Of a DNA stretch of 64,000 bases, positions 9,777 to 18,196 are shown piece after piece. The first letter of the stretch is position 1; every line of letters starts with the position of its first letter. Source of the stretch: Marivirga aurantiaca. GTDB taxonomy: Bacteria > Bacteroidota > Bacteroidia > Cytophagales > Cyclobacteriaceae. A program made the position numbers and the translations under genes. The DNA lies in contig NZ_JAEQBW010000008.1 of assembly GCF_016679925.1 (NCBI RefSeq), forward strand, positions 124,001 through 188,000, given 5' to 3'. The notes under the pieces are model-generated. The model was not told where the DNA came from and searched no databases. It was given only the letters and a program-made list of their open reading frames with translations.

Positions 9777-10669
9777 TAAAAATAGAGGATGTAAACAAAG
9801 CTAAGTGCCCACAAGATAATAGTAATGATGATGAAAAGATCTTTATAAAGTACTCTCGTGGGAGACCATCCTTTTCGTTCTACCAATAAAATTTGTAAGT
9901 ACCTTAATATTCCTGCAATCACAAAGATGCTGGTCAAATATATGTTATCACTATGTGCGCCACCCATCACATCATCCGACATGGAATACATGATATAGCA
10001 CACAATCATAATCCCTGCCAACATGGTAATGCCTGAATTGATATAAGGGATATTATATTTCCCCACATTTTTAGTGCTGATGATACCCGTTTTCGTTTCC
10101 ATTAGCAAATCATCAAGTCTTTTAGCAAGTGCCAGAAATAATGCCAATAGGAAAATCATTAGAATCAGCCATTTGGATACGGTTACATCAGCGATAATTC
10201 CGCCCCCTATTGTGCGGAAAACAAAACCACTGGCAACAATCATAATATCGAGAATAGCCACATGCTTTAATCCCAGGGAATAAAAAACATTGAAAATAAT
10301 ATAAAAAGAGATGACCCATAAAAATTGAGCAGGCAGTAGAAGTGAAATACCAAATGAAGCAAGGATTAACAGGGCCATCATCAGATAAGCTGTTGTAACA
10401 GATATTTTGCCTGATGCAATAGGCCTGTGTTTTTTGGCCGGGTGCAATAGGTCATTTTCTAAATCACTGATATCATTAAAAATATAAATAGCACTGGCGG
10501 CACAGCAAAAGGCAACAAAACCAATTGATAAATGAACAAATATGTTAAGGTCGGTGAAAATACCGGCAAAAAAAGACGGAATAAAAATAAATAAGTTTTT
10601 TACCCATTGATGTGGCCTTATGAGCCGTATCCATGTAGGGAGCTTACTTTGTGTGATGGTTAAAAACAT
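9776..10669 (-). CDS. UbiA-family polyprenyl-phosphate phosphoribosyltransferase (DPPR synthase-like)
   Basis: A 297-residue integral membrane protein of about nine helices. The RPHQWVKN motif at residues 18-25 and the Asp-rich NDxxDxxxD motif (Asn65, Asp66, Asp69, Asp73) are typical of decaprenyl-phosphate 5-phosphoribosyltransferases; YSLGLKHVAILD and AKRLDDL form the second conserved part. The family transfers phosphoribose from PRPP to a polyprenyl phosphate at the inner face of the membrane. In a Bacteroidota cell the lipid is more likely undecaprenyl than decaprenyl phosphate (inference). It is the first gene of the leftward operon with DprE1-like, DprE2-like and HAD genes; the lack of gaps between the first two argues for one transcript. 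Confidence 0.85.
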   Translation of the reverse strand: MFLTITQSKLPTWIRLIRPHQWVKNLFIFIPSFFAGIFTDLNIFVHLSIGFVAFCCAASAIYIFNDISDLENDLLHPAKKHRPIASGKISVTTAYLMMALLILASFGISLLLPAQFLWVISFYIIFNVFYSLGLKHVAILDIMIVASGFVFRTIGGGIIADVTVSKWLILMIFLLALFLALAKRLDDLLMETKTGIISTKNVGKYNIPYINSGITMLAGIMIVCYIMYSMSDDVMGGAHSDNIYLTSIFVIAGILRYLQILLVERKGWSPTRVLYKDLFIIITIILWALSFVYILYF

Positions 10670-10952
10670 TCAATCCAGGCATTTAGAATTATCTTAGATT
10701 AAGCAAATGATAGTGAGCTGAATCCATGATTTAGGTTAATTTTTTGTATCTGTATAATAAGTGTTATGAGTATCAATTTGTAATGTGTTTTTATATAGAA
10801 TAATAAAATTTTTCGGCCTGAACAGCCTTTTTCTCGTACTTTATGAAACGTATAGAAATCTTTTTTGAACCAACTTTTTTAAGAAAATAATTTAATTATT
10901 GTCTCCGAAAACAGTTTTTAATGAGTTTATTTTTACTTCAACCTTCATTTAA
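10670..10952. promoter_or_regulatory. divergent intergenic region, candidate promoter for the GT-C gene
   Basis: This 283-bp AT-rich gap separates the leftward UbiA operon from the rightward GT-C gene and must hold both promoters. On the + strand a TTTG at 10864-10867 is followed after 20 bases by TAATTT at 10888-10893, close to the Bacteroidota -33/-7 pattern (TTTG, TAnnTTTG), about 60 bases before the start codon. No clear site was seen for the leftward operon. Confidence 0.3.
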
Positions 10953-12602
10953 ATGCTTACATCTTTAGAACTAAAAAACAAACACCTGAAGTGGCTCAGC
11001 TTTGGTGTTATCTTACTATTTTCTTTTTTACCTCTGTTATTAAAATTTCCCTACAGGGTAAATATATATGTTGCCTGGGAGGGAGCTTATAGAATGTACC
11101 TGGGACAAATCCCTTTTAAGGATTTTGGCATTCCATTAGGCTATGGATTTTGGCTTATCCCTTTCCTTTTTTTTAAGATTTTTGGGCCTGCTATGTTTAC
11201 ACTTATTAAAGCCCAGGCTTTCATTAACCTCTTCAGCTTACTCACTTTCAGGGGGATCCTAAGATTATTCAAATTGAAAGAGGCGACTGTTTTCTTTTCA
11301 GTGCTGGTAATGTGTCTTTCATTTACCCTTATTAATTTCTGGCCATGGTATAATCATACTGTTTTCTTTTTCGAAATTATTGCGGTGTATTTTGCACTTT
11401 ATTATATCATCCGCAAAAAGCGGATTTATTTCCTGGTTCTGAGCACTCTTTTCATATGGCTTGCACTACTTACCAAACAGGATGGCGGGGCACTGACTTT
11501 CCTGGTGGTTTTCAGCCTTTTAATAATTGATTTTTTCTATATGAAACAGTGGAAGCCTTTATTGATTGCTATCGGATCTTTTATTGGATTCTATTTGGTG
11601 CTGATACTTCCTTTTTTACAGTATGAATTTGGGTATTGGTTTAACTATGGACAAAGCCCTCATTATTCCAGGGTGAGTAGTTATAACTTTATTAATGATA
11701 TTTTCACCCAATCTAATTGGATAAAGGGATACTTTTTAGCAGTAGTACTTATCGTACTCTATAGGTATAACAGTAAAGGCTTTTCTCAGCTGTGGAAAGA
11801 TAAAAGCTTTGTTCTTTTTACCCTATTTACTATTGGGATACTTATTCAAGCTGCTTTAATTCAGGTAACAAGTTTTAGTCCTCCTACTGTAAACCTTTAT
11901 TTCCATAGTTTTGCATTTGCCTATATCTTATTTAATATTCAGGAGAGGATAAATTTTAATAGAGCGCTTGTTTTTGGAGTAGTACTCCTGTTTGTGTTAT
12001 TCTGGAAATCAGATAACTACTGGAAATACTCTCAGCCATTGTTTACGAAAATTGCTCCTTCTTTATTTACACCTCCTCCACCGGATGTGGTTTCCAAGGG
12101 AAACTGGGCAGCAAAAAAGGATACCGTGGTTAAAAGAGAACCCGTGAGATGGGTAGAATCCGGGTTAAAGACTTTAAATAGGATTAAATTACCCAAAAAT
12201 ACTGTAGAGGGAATCAAGTCCATACAAGAGTTGGAGGTGGTTAAAACAAAAGAGGAAAACATAAAGGTGTTAAATATGTCCAATCTAACCTTTTTGGCAG
12301 CCGAACTTAATTATGAACCAGAAACTGGAAAGGATTTTCCTTTATGGTATCACCGTGGAGTGGCGTTGTTCGATAGGGAAGTGGATATGCTTTGTGAAAA
12401 GTTGAATAAAGCCGAATATGATCTTGTTTTATTTGAAGACATGCCTAATGTAGATAATTTTTTCCCATACGAAGTAATTGAATGTGCGCAGAATAAATAT
12501 CAAAGAGTAGATAAATTCCTGTCACCTACCGGCTATATTTCAGATTCAGTGGAAGTGTATGTATTGAAAGGAGCACAGGATGACGGTAATATTAATAATT
12601 AA
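10953..12602 (+). CDS. GT-C membrane glycosyltransferase
   Basis: A 549-residue protein with about twelve membrane helices in the first 355 residues and a soluble C-terminal part of about 170 residues. The first extracytoplasmic loop carries the GT-C signature WEGAYRMYLGQIPFKDFG (Glu43, Asp57), and a second loop has TKQDGGAL. GT-C enzymes take sugars from polyprenyl-phosphate donors at the outer face of the membrane. It is transcribed divergently from the polyprenyl-phospho-pentose operon, so a pentofuranosyl transferase using that donor is the best guess; a hexose-specific PMT/ArnT-like activity cannot be excluded. A proline-rich segment (FTPPPPDV) links the two parts. Confidence 0.78.
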   Translation: MLTSLELKNKHLKWLSFGVILLFSFLPLLLKFPYRVNIYVAWEGAYRMYLGQIPFKDFGIPLGYGFWLIPFLFFKIFGPAMFTLIKAQAFINLFSLLTFRGILRLFKLKEATVFFSVLVMCLSFTLINFWPWYNHTVFFFEIIAVYFALYYIIRKKRIYFLVLSTLFIWLALLTKQDGGALTFLVVFSLLIIDFFYMKQWKPLLIAIGSFIGFYLVLILPFLQYEFGYWFNYGQSPHYSRVSSYNFINDIFTQSNWIKGYFLAVVLIVLYRYNSKGFSQLWKDKSFVLFTLFTIGILIQAALIQVTSFSPPTVNLYFHSFAFAYILFNIQERINFNRALVFGVVLLFVLFWKSDNYWKYSQPLFTKIAPSLFTPPPPDVVSKGNWAAKKDTVVKREPVRWVESGLKTLNRIKLPKNTVEGIKSIQELEVVKTKEENIKVLNMSNLTFLAAELNYEPETGKDFPLWYHRGVALFDREVDMLCEKLNKAEYDLVLFEDMPNVDNFFPYEVIECAQNKYQRVDKFLSPTGYISDSVEVYVLKGAQDDGNINN

Positions 12603-12608
12603 ACTTGC

Positions 12609-13493
12609 TTAATAGATTTCCGGCTGTTCAGAAAAATTTTTATATAATTTAAATTTTTTCATGCCTCCGGGGTTGGCCTTTAGCTGTCCTTTGCTAATAT
12701 TATCGTTGGAAATTTTCCGGTTGGTATTCTCTAGCTGATAGTAGCTCGTTTTGCCATCCGCACAATTTTCGGCTTTCTCTTTTTCCGTGTTGCTTAAGTA
12801 CTTCAGGAAATTTTCAATCTGGATATTATGGTAAGCAAGTCCTGAAGCTTTTGCCCTGTTTATTAAGTCATGGTCTTCATGTCCAATGGGCAAAAGCGCT
12901 TCATCATAACCACCGATTTTTAAAAAATTCTCCTTTGTGAGAACAATCCGTCCTTCGGTGCCCCAAAATGGTTTCTTGGTAAACTGAAGAAGTATATCAT
13001 CTGTATATTGATTGAATAAATAATTAATATAAAAGGCAAAATCCTTTCCGGTAAAGTTGTCCCCATCCAGGTTGCAAACTATTTTTCCCCGGGCCACCCT
13101 GTGCGATAGGTTTTTAGCGATTGAGGCATGGAACGATTCAGGCTCGTCAGTTCTATAATAATTTAATAAGCCCTGGTCTATATATTTCTGCATGTTTTTT
13201 CTCATCCAGTCATCCAGCTTGTCTTTTGAGTTATAGTTTACAACAGTAAATTCAACATTTTTATAGGATTGGTTGTCAAGAATATTCTTCTCCAGCGTAT
13301 TTCTCAAATGAAAAAGCCTGTTCATGCAAGTAATACAGAAAGAGATTGAATGAAAATCCTGCTTTTCTGAATAAATGGCTTTGGGCAATTTTTCAATTTT
13401 ATATTTTCTGAAATAATTGTCCCTTATTTCCCTTAAAACTCGTTCAAACCTTTGAGGTATTATTTTTTTTATGAATAAATTCCTGATGGGCAT
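12609..13493 (-). CDS. GT2-like glycosyltransferase, paralogue B
   Basis: A 294-residue cytosolic glycosyltransferase colinear with the gene at 5153-6043 but on the opposite strand. It keeps all landmarks: SISFCITCMNRL at 49-60, NLDGDN at 141-146, the strictly shared DFAFYINYLFN after it, GTEGR at 178-182 and GHEDHDL at 204-210. Divergence is greatest at residues 161-171 and after 215, so the two may use different acceptors. It ends 6 bp from the convergent GT-C gene and starts about 200 bp from the divergent pyruvyl transferase gene. Donor and acceptor are unknown. Confidence 0.8.
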   Translation of the reverse strand: MPIRNLFIKKIIPQRFERVLREIRDNYFRKYKIEKLPKAIYSEKQDFHSISFCITCMNRLFHLRNTLEKNILDNQSYKNVEFTVVNYNSKDKLDDWMRKNMQKYIDQGLLNYYRTDEPESFHASIAKNLSHRVARGKIVCNLDGDNFTGKDFAFYINYLFNQYTDDILLQFTKKPFWGTEGRIVLTKENFLKIGGYDEALLPIGHEDHDLINRAKASGLAYHNIQIENFLKYLSNTEKEKAENCADGKTSYYQLENTNRKISNDNISKGQLKANPGGMKKFKLYKNFSEQPEIY

Positions 13494-13694
13494 ATTTTTT
13501 TACATTTGAACAACTCTTTATGAATCCAATTTTCTCTAATTACTTTGATTTCTGATGTATATGGTTATGTTCTTAAAAGGATTCATATCAAGAATTATTT
13601 GGATAAAATTAGCTTTAAAATTCTCTAAAACATAATAACATTTACTTAATTTTATTTGAGCGTTAGTTTACTTTTTTATAAACCGAAAGATTAA

Positions 13695-14591
13695 ATGATT
13701 TTAAATTTTTACCAGTCAAAAAACTTTGGTGACGCATTAAACCCTTATATTTTCAAACATTTTTTACCGAATTTTTTTGATAAAGAAAGCGATTTCTCCT
13801 TTGTGGGAATTGGCTCTATACTGGGTCTCCGGCAAGTACAGGAAGCAAAAAGAAAAATTATTTTTAGTAGTGGATTTGCATACGGTTCTATTCCAAAAAT
13901 AGATAGCTCCTACGATATATTTTGTGTCAGGGGCCCAATGACTTGCGATGTATTAAATATCCATAAAAAATATGCTATTTCAGATGGAGCTATTCTTTTA
14001 CAATTTATGGAAAAGGCCCATGCGGAAAAAAAGTATCCATTTTCTTTTATGCCTCATTGGGAGAGCGCATTAAAATTTGATTGGAAAGGAATTTGCCATG
14101 AGGCTGGAATTCACTACATAAGCCCCACTGATAATTATTCGGAAGTGATTGACCAAATAAAGCAATCAGAAGTTGTAATTGCCGAGGCAATGCATGCAGC
14201 AATTGTGGCGGATGCTTTAAGAGTGCCATGGATTCCCGTTAAAGCATATGGCGGGATCAATAGCTTTAAATGGCAGGATTGGACACAATCTTTAAATTTG
14301 GCCTACAAACCTCAGAAGATCAGGCCACTTTTCAACAATACTGGTTTTACACGGAAAGTGATTAAAGATAAAACCGGCTACCCATTTTCGTTAAGAACCC
14401 TTTCTCCATTAATTGATATTTACCAATTGTACCAGAGTGCTTTTGTGAAAAAAAAGGTAGTAGCCGAGCTTTTACAATTGAAATTAACGGCACCCTACTT
14501 AAGCAGTGATTCAGTGTTGAAGTCCAAAGGAGAACAACTCGTGGAAAAATTGGAGGACGTAAAAACCAAGTATACTAACAGTATATTATAA
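13695..14591 (+). CDS. polysaccharide pyruvyl transferase family protein
   Basis: A 298-residue protein of the polysaccharide pyruvyl transferase family, which attaches ketal pyruvate from phosphoenolpyruvate to sugars. Landmarks are NFGDALNPYIF at the N-terminus, the strand GIGSILG, VRGPMT near residue 93, SDGAILL, and the C-terminal-domain motif AEAMHAAIVADALRVPWIPV that carries the conserved His. There is no signal peptide; action is expected on a lipid-linked or nucleotide-linked glycan in the cytosol. Pyruvate ketals add negative charge, in line with the sulfotransferases nearby. The next gene starts 57 bp downstream on the same strand. Confidence 0.8.
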   Translation: MILNFYQSKNFGDALNPYIFKHFLPNFFDKESDFSFVGIGSILGLRQVQEAKRKIIFSSGFAYGSIPKIDSSYDIFCVRGPMTCDVLNIHKKYAISDGAILLQFMEKAHAEKKYPFSFMPHWESALKFDWKGICHEAGIHYISPTDNYSEVIDQIKQSEVVIAEAMHAAIVADALRVPWIPVKAYGGINSFKWQDWTQSLNLAYKPQKIRPLFNNTGFTRKVIKDKTGYPFSLRTLSPLIDIYQLYQSAFVKKKVVAELLQLKLTAPYLSSDSVLKSKGEQLVEKLEDVKTKYTNSIL

Positions 14592-14648
14592 TGTGCTTGA
14601 AAATTTCATTCCTTGCAGGAAGAGGAAGTGAATTAATTTTATAAAATT

Positions 14649-15539
14649 ATGAAAATGTCGATGTCAGGATTTTGTTTAGGTTTTTATTTTCTGTTCTTAT
14701 GCGGAGCAGTAAATGCTCAATCGTTAGAGGAACTAGCTGGCCTGCCTCCTGTTTTGAAAGGTAGTTCCGGGCTTGAATTTTCAAAAGCTGGAAATATCTG
14801 GACTATTAACGATCATGGAAATCCCGTACTTTTTCAATTGAGCATGGATTCTTTCAAAATTACCAAAACTGTACATTTAAGGAATAAAATAAAAGATTGG
14901 GAAGATCTCAGTTCGGATGTGGAAGGGAATTTTTATGTAGGAGACTTTGGCAATAACAGGAATAACCGGAAAGATTTAAAAATTTATAAAATTCCTAACC
15001 CGGATAGCATTACTACCACTACTTATAACCCTGAAGTTATCAGGTTCGAACTTTCTGACCAGAGTCTTTTCCCTCCGCCAAAAGGAAAGCATGAATTTGA
15101 TATAGAGGCCATGGTTCACTACAATGGCAACCTTTATTTGTTCTCAAAGAGCAGAGGGGAACCTTTTAAAGGAAAGGTTAAACTTTATAAATTAAGCGAC
15201 CAGCCAGGAGAACAAACGGCAGTTTTGATAGATAGCACCTTTACGGGGGAAGGTTTGATGCTGGAGAACTGGATTACAGGAGCCACTTTGATCAGTGATA
15301 AAAATATTTTAGCACTTTTGTCGCACAATAAAATTTTCTTCTATAGTTGTTTTGAAGGAGATCAGTTTTTCAAAGGTAAACTTACCATATTTGATTTAGG
15401 CCATTTTAGCCAAAAAGAAGCCATTGATTTTGATGTGGAATCCGGTCAATTCTTTATTACAGATGAATTGACAAGAGGGCTTATCGGAGGCAAAATATAT
15501 AAGCTTGCTTTGCCAAAGGGCCTTGACAACTGTAATTAG
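14649..15539 (+). CDS. secreted beta-propeller-like protein of unknown function
   Basis: A 296-residue protein with a signal peptide (hydrophobic to about residue 23, ending NAQS). The mature part has SSGLEFSKAGNIWTINDHGN, WEDLSSDVEGNFYVGDFGNNR, HEFDIEAMVHYNGNLYLFSK and a late EAIDFDVESGQFFITDE, which resemble blades of SdiA-regulated/esterase-like or NHL-type propellers. No catalytic motif is seen, and there is no type IX sorting domain, so it probably stays in the periplasm or is exported by another route. It may belong with the pyruvyl transferase gene. The function is not recognised. Confidence 0.65.
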   Translation: MKMSMSGFCLGFYFLFLCGAVNAQSLEELAGLPPVLKGSSGLEFSKAGNIWTINDHGNPVLFQLSMDSFKITKTVHLRNKIKDWEDLSSDVEGNFYVGDFGNNRNNRKDLKIYKIPNPDSITTTTYNPEVIRFELSDQSLFPPPKGKHEFDIEAMVHYNGNLYLFSKSRGEPFKGKVKLYKLSDQPGEQTAVLIDSTFTGEGLMLENWITGATLISDKNILALLSHNKIFFYSCFEGDQFFKGKLTIFDLGHFSQKEAIDFDVESGQFFITDELTRGLIGGKIYKLALPKGLDNCN

Positions 15540-15574
15540 GGTACTCTTGATAAATGCTTCAATGTTCGAAAACC
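15538..15574. repeat. dispersed repeat, copy 1
   Basis: A 37-base sequence starting within the stop codon of the preceding gene (begins AGGGTACTCTTGA) matches 50491-50528 (AGGGCACTCTTGA) at about 32 of 38 aligned positions. Both copies sit directly after a rightward gene. The family is not recognised. Confidence 0.55.
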
Positions 15575-15647
15575 AAATAAACTTTGCTCGAGAAAGTGGG
15601 TGGGAGGACAAAAAGGCGGGGAGCGCGTTGGATTGCAGCGTGGAAGC

Positions 15648-15694
15648 ATCTTTTTGTCTTGATTTTTTCTATCTTTTGTATCAAGACAAAAGAT
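15648..15694. terminator. long hairpin in the 15540-15931 gap
   Basis: TTTTGTCTTGA (15652-15662) and TCAAGACAAAA (15681-15691) form an 11-bp perfect stem that extends by three more pairs with one bulged T. The stretch just before it (about 15597-15645) is strikingly G-rich for this AT-rich genome. It could terminate the upstream gene, or be part of a Bacteroidota intergenic repeat; similar TTTTGTCTTGA palindromes are, to my recollection, widespread in the phylum. The remaining 240 bases up to the sulfotransferase gene show nothing I can name. Confidence 0.5.
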
Positions 15695-15931
15695 TAAGAA
15701 TAAAATTTGGTTTAAAAAATATTTGAAACTTAAGTTAAACCTCAATATTAAATGAAATTCCTGTTTTCTGAGGTTTTGTACTTTGATTGAAATTTAAAGA
15801 AACACTGATAAAAGCAAGGATACCCAGTTTATATGTGAAATTTATTTTTCATGAGGGTCTAATTAGACGTGAAAATTTCCTCAGCGAGTTCTCATTAAAG
15901 GAAAGGAAGAATCAGTTTCTCACTAAATGAA

Positions 15932-16867
15932 TTAATCTTTATACCAATGACTTAAGTCTTTTCCAGTCACTTTCTCCAATAGCTTAATGTCATCCAAATA
16001 GATATTGTTAGTGATTTGCTTTTTCAATTCCTTTTCCAATTTTGGTTTATGTAAATTCTTTGACCGTATGGTTTGAAGGTTCTTTTGTACAGTTACATTT
16101 TTTCTTAACAGATGAATTAACTTATTGGGTAATAGTGTTTTTGCTGTTTTATTTATCAGTCCATTACTTCCAAAGACAGAATCAAATTTCTTGTTCTTAA
16201 TAAATCCTGACTGATTATACTCAACGGAAAAATCTAGTTCGAAAGAGGAGTCAACTCCTAGAAAATCAAAGATTTCAGCCATCATTTTCTCAGGCCCATT
16301 TTTTAATTCTTCAAAAATAAAAACCTTGATTTGGCTTTTGTCAAAACGCTTATAGTATTTGCTAAGATATTTCCCATAAAAGCCTTCTTTTATCAGGTCA
16401 TTTCTGGTCCACCAGACAGTATTTTTATCCAGGCAGTCAGAAAAATTTTCAGTAGGCAACCTGTTTTCCCTGGCCAAGTGTAGGAATCTCGAATATAGCC
16501 TTTCTGCCGGCTGCCTTAAAATAGCTATTAATTTTACCTTGGGGATATGATGTAAAATCCTGTCAGGGGCAGCTTCATGATACATATAAGTGTTGGAAGT
16601 CTCACCCTTTAGTTGGTTTTCCCGGGCAGGCTCGAATAATTGCAGGTACTGATTTAAGTCTGTAATAGAGTTATTATAGTGATTAAGTTGTGGCATTCCC
16701 TTAAAATCTTCAGCTGTGTTCAGTTCGTAACCAAAAAAGTTAGGTTCTTTTCTACTACTGATGAAAATTGAGGGATGTTGCTTCAGGTAATTGTCTACTG
16801 AGGTAGTTCCTGATTTTCCCGCGCCTATAATAAGGAAATCCGGTAGTAGGGAATGTTTTTTTTGCAT
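15932..16867 (-). CDS. sulfotransferase family protein 1
   Basis: A 311-residue PAPS-dependent sulfotransferase of the carbohydrate (heparan sulfate N-sulfotransferase-like) type. The 5'-phosphosulfate loop is GAGKSGTTS at residues 15-23, and the 3'-phosphate site is LIAILRQPAERLYSRFLH. GEYGKYLSKY-like and FIFEELKN strands follow as usual in the fold, and HWYKD ends the protein. There is no membrane helix or signal peptide, so it would act in the cytosol on a lipid- or nucleotide-linked glycan. With the second sulfotransferase at 18197 and the glycan genes around, sulfation of the surface polysaccharide is likely; the acceptor sugar is unknown. Confidence 0.85.
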   Translation of the reverse strand: MQKKHSLLPDFLIIGAGKSGTTSVDNYLKQHPSIFISSRKEPNFFGYELNTAEDFKGMPQLNHYNNSITDLNQYLQLFEPARENQLKGETSNTYMYHEAAPDRILHHIPKVKLIAILRQPAERLYSRFLHLARENRLPTENFSDCLDKNTVWWTRNDLIKEGFYGKYLSKYYKRFDKSQIKVFIFEELKNGPEKMMAEIFDFLGVDSSFELDFSVEYNQSGFIKNKKFDSVFGSNGLINKTAKTLLPNKLIHLLRKNVTVQKNLQTIRSKNLHKPKLEKELKKQITNNIYLDDIKLLEKVTGKDLSHWYKD

Positions 16868-17000
16868 ATGTAAAAAGCTAATTACTCAATTAATTGAATC
16901 TTTGATAATTTTCCCGATCAAAAATGAATGGTTACAAATATATACGTTATAAAAGGAAATCAAGAGGTTCATTACTTTCCGGATTATTCTTCACTGTATC

Positions 17001-17756
17001 TCAATTATTCTTTACAGCATAAGCCAGGGAGGTTTCCTTAATATGTGTGACAGGAGAATCAATTTTAGCATCCTTAATGGCTTTCCTGACAGATTTCCAG
17101 GTGTAATCATGCCAAACAATCATTCCTCCGGGGGACAAGCAATTCCAGGCAGTGAGGGTGTCTTTTTTTGCCATGTCATAGGCATGGCAACCATCTACAA
17201 AGAAAAAATCAATATTGGCGTGGAAGGGACTAAAGTCCATCATAGAAGAATCTGCGTAGAGCTGCTGGATTTTGTTTTTACCTTTATATAGAGGGAGCAA
17301 TACCCCGACTGATCTATCAATATCTTCTTTACTCATCATATGAAAACCTGAATTATTAGTTTGGTTGTAATACTTGGCAGCTATTTCTGCTGAAGAAAAT
17401 TCAGGAGGTAAATCAAGTGTGAATATTTGAGTTTCCTCTGTAGCATTTTCTGCCAAAGCCAGACAGGTAAGTCCTCGGAAAGTACCTATTTCAAACACCC
17501 TTTTAGGTTGTTGGGTTTTAATGAGAGCACCAAGTGCCACTCTTTCCAGAACAGATGCTGCAGCACGTTCCAAATCATCATGTACTTTCCCTTTGAGATC
17601 ATTTGGTAAGGTACTTATAATAATGCCATTATTGCCAGAGTTGTTTCCGGATGTATATAGTAGTTGGTTTATTGTTTGATAGGAATCTGCTTCAACCGTT
17701 TGGTTGGTAAACAGTTTCTTAAATTTCCTTAAAAAGTTTTTGAGTGATGACTTCAT
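17001..17756 (-). CDS. class I SAM-dependent methyltransferase (Methyltransf_24-like)
   Basis: A 251-residue methyltransferase of the class seen next to glycan synthesis genes. Motif I is FEIGTFRGLTCLALAE, the acidic loop is FTLDLPPEF, motif post-I includes YADSSMMDFSPF, and FFFVDGCHAYDMAKKD followed by GGMIVWHDYTW matches the Methyltransf_24 group. The N-terminal 75 residues are variable. O-methylation of a sugar in the surface polysaccharide is plausible, but the acceptor is unknown. It is on the same strand as the sulfotransferase gene 133 bp downstream and could share its transcript. Confidence 0.8.
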   Translation of the reverse strand: MKSSLKNFLRKFKKLFTNQTVEADSYQTINQLLYTSGNNSGNNGIIISTLPNDLKGKVHDDLERAAASVLERVALGALIKTQQPKRVFEIGTFRGLTCLALAENATEETQIFTLDLPPEFSSAEIAAKYYNQTNNSGFHMMSKEDIDRSVGVLLPLYKGKNKIQQLYADSSMMDFSPFHANIDFFFVDGCHAYDMAKKDTLTAWNCLSPGGMIVWHDYTWKSVRKAIKDAKIDSPVTHIKETSLAYAVKNN

Positions 17757-17971
17757 GATGGTTTGTTCTTTAGCGCTTAAAGGTTGTATGGTTTTAAATT
17801 AAAATGATCTCTTATCTTACATACGATGTAATCTCATACGGAAATTTAGATTGTTAGTCGAAATTATTAATAACTTTATACTTTATTGTTACATAGGTAT
17901 ACTATTTTTCTTTTGCGGAAGTTACTAGATGATAAAAGGAAAAAAGGTAATAAGCGGAGTGAGAAGCTTAA

Positions 17972-18142
17972 ATGTCAAAGGAATACGCGTTTGATACAGA
18001 TTGTTTTAAAATTGCAATAGAAGAGTGCAATACCTTTTTGTGGATAACTATGAAGGAAAAATATCTTCTTAATGAGAATGTTAACGTATTGGATGAAATA
18101 AGGAATTGTTTTAATAATAAAGTAAAGCAGTATATCCTTTAA
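17972..18142 (+). CDS. possible small protein, 56 residues
   Basis: An ATG at 17972 opens a 56-codon frame ending TAA at 18142 inside the 439-bp gap between the methyltransferase and the second sulfotransferase. The product begins MSKEYAFDTDCFKIAIEECN and has three cysteines, mixed charge and no membrane helix. Codon choice looks like that of neighbours. It resembles no family I know and may be the remnant of a longer gene. The rest of the gap shows no other structure. Confidence 0.35.
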   Translation: MSKEYAFDTDCFKIAIEECNTFLWITMKEKYLLNENVNVLDEIRNCFNNKVKQYIL

Positions 18143-18196
18143 AAGAGATTAAAAATTGAATATAATCGTTAAATTTTAAAAATTGATTGAACAATA

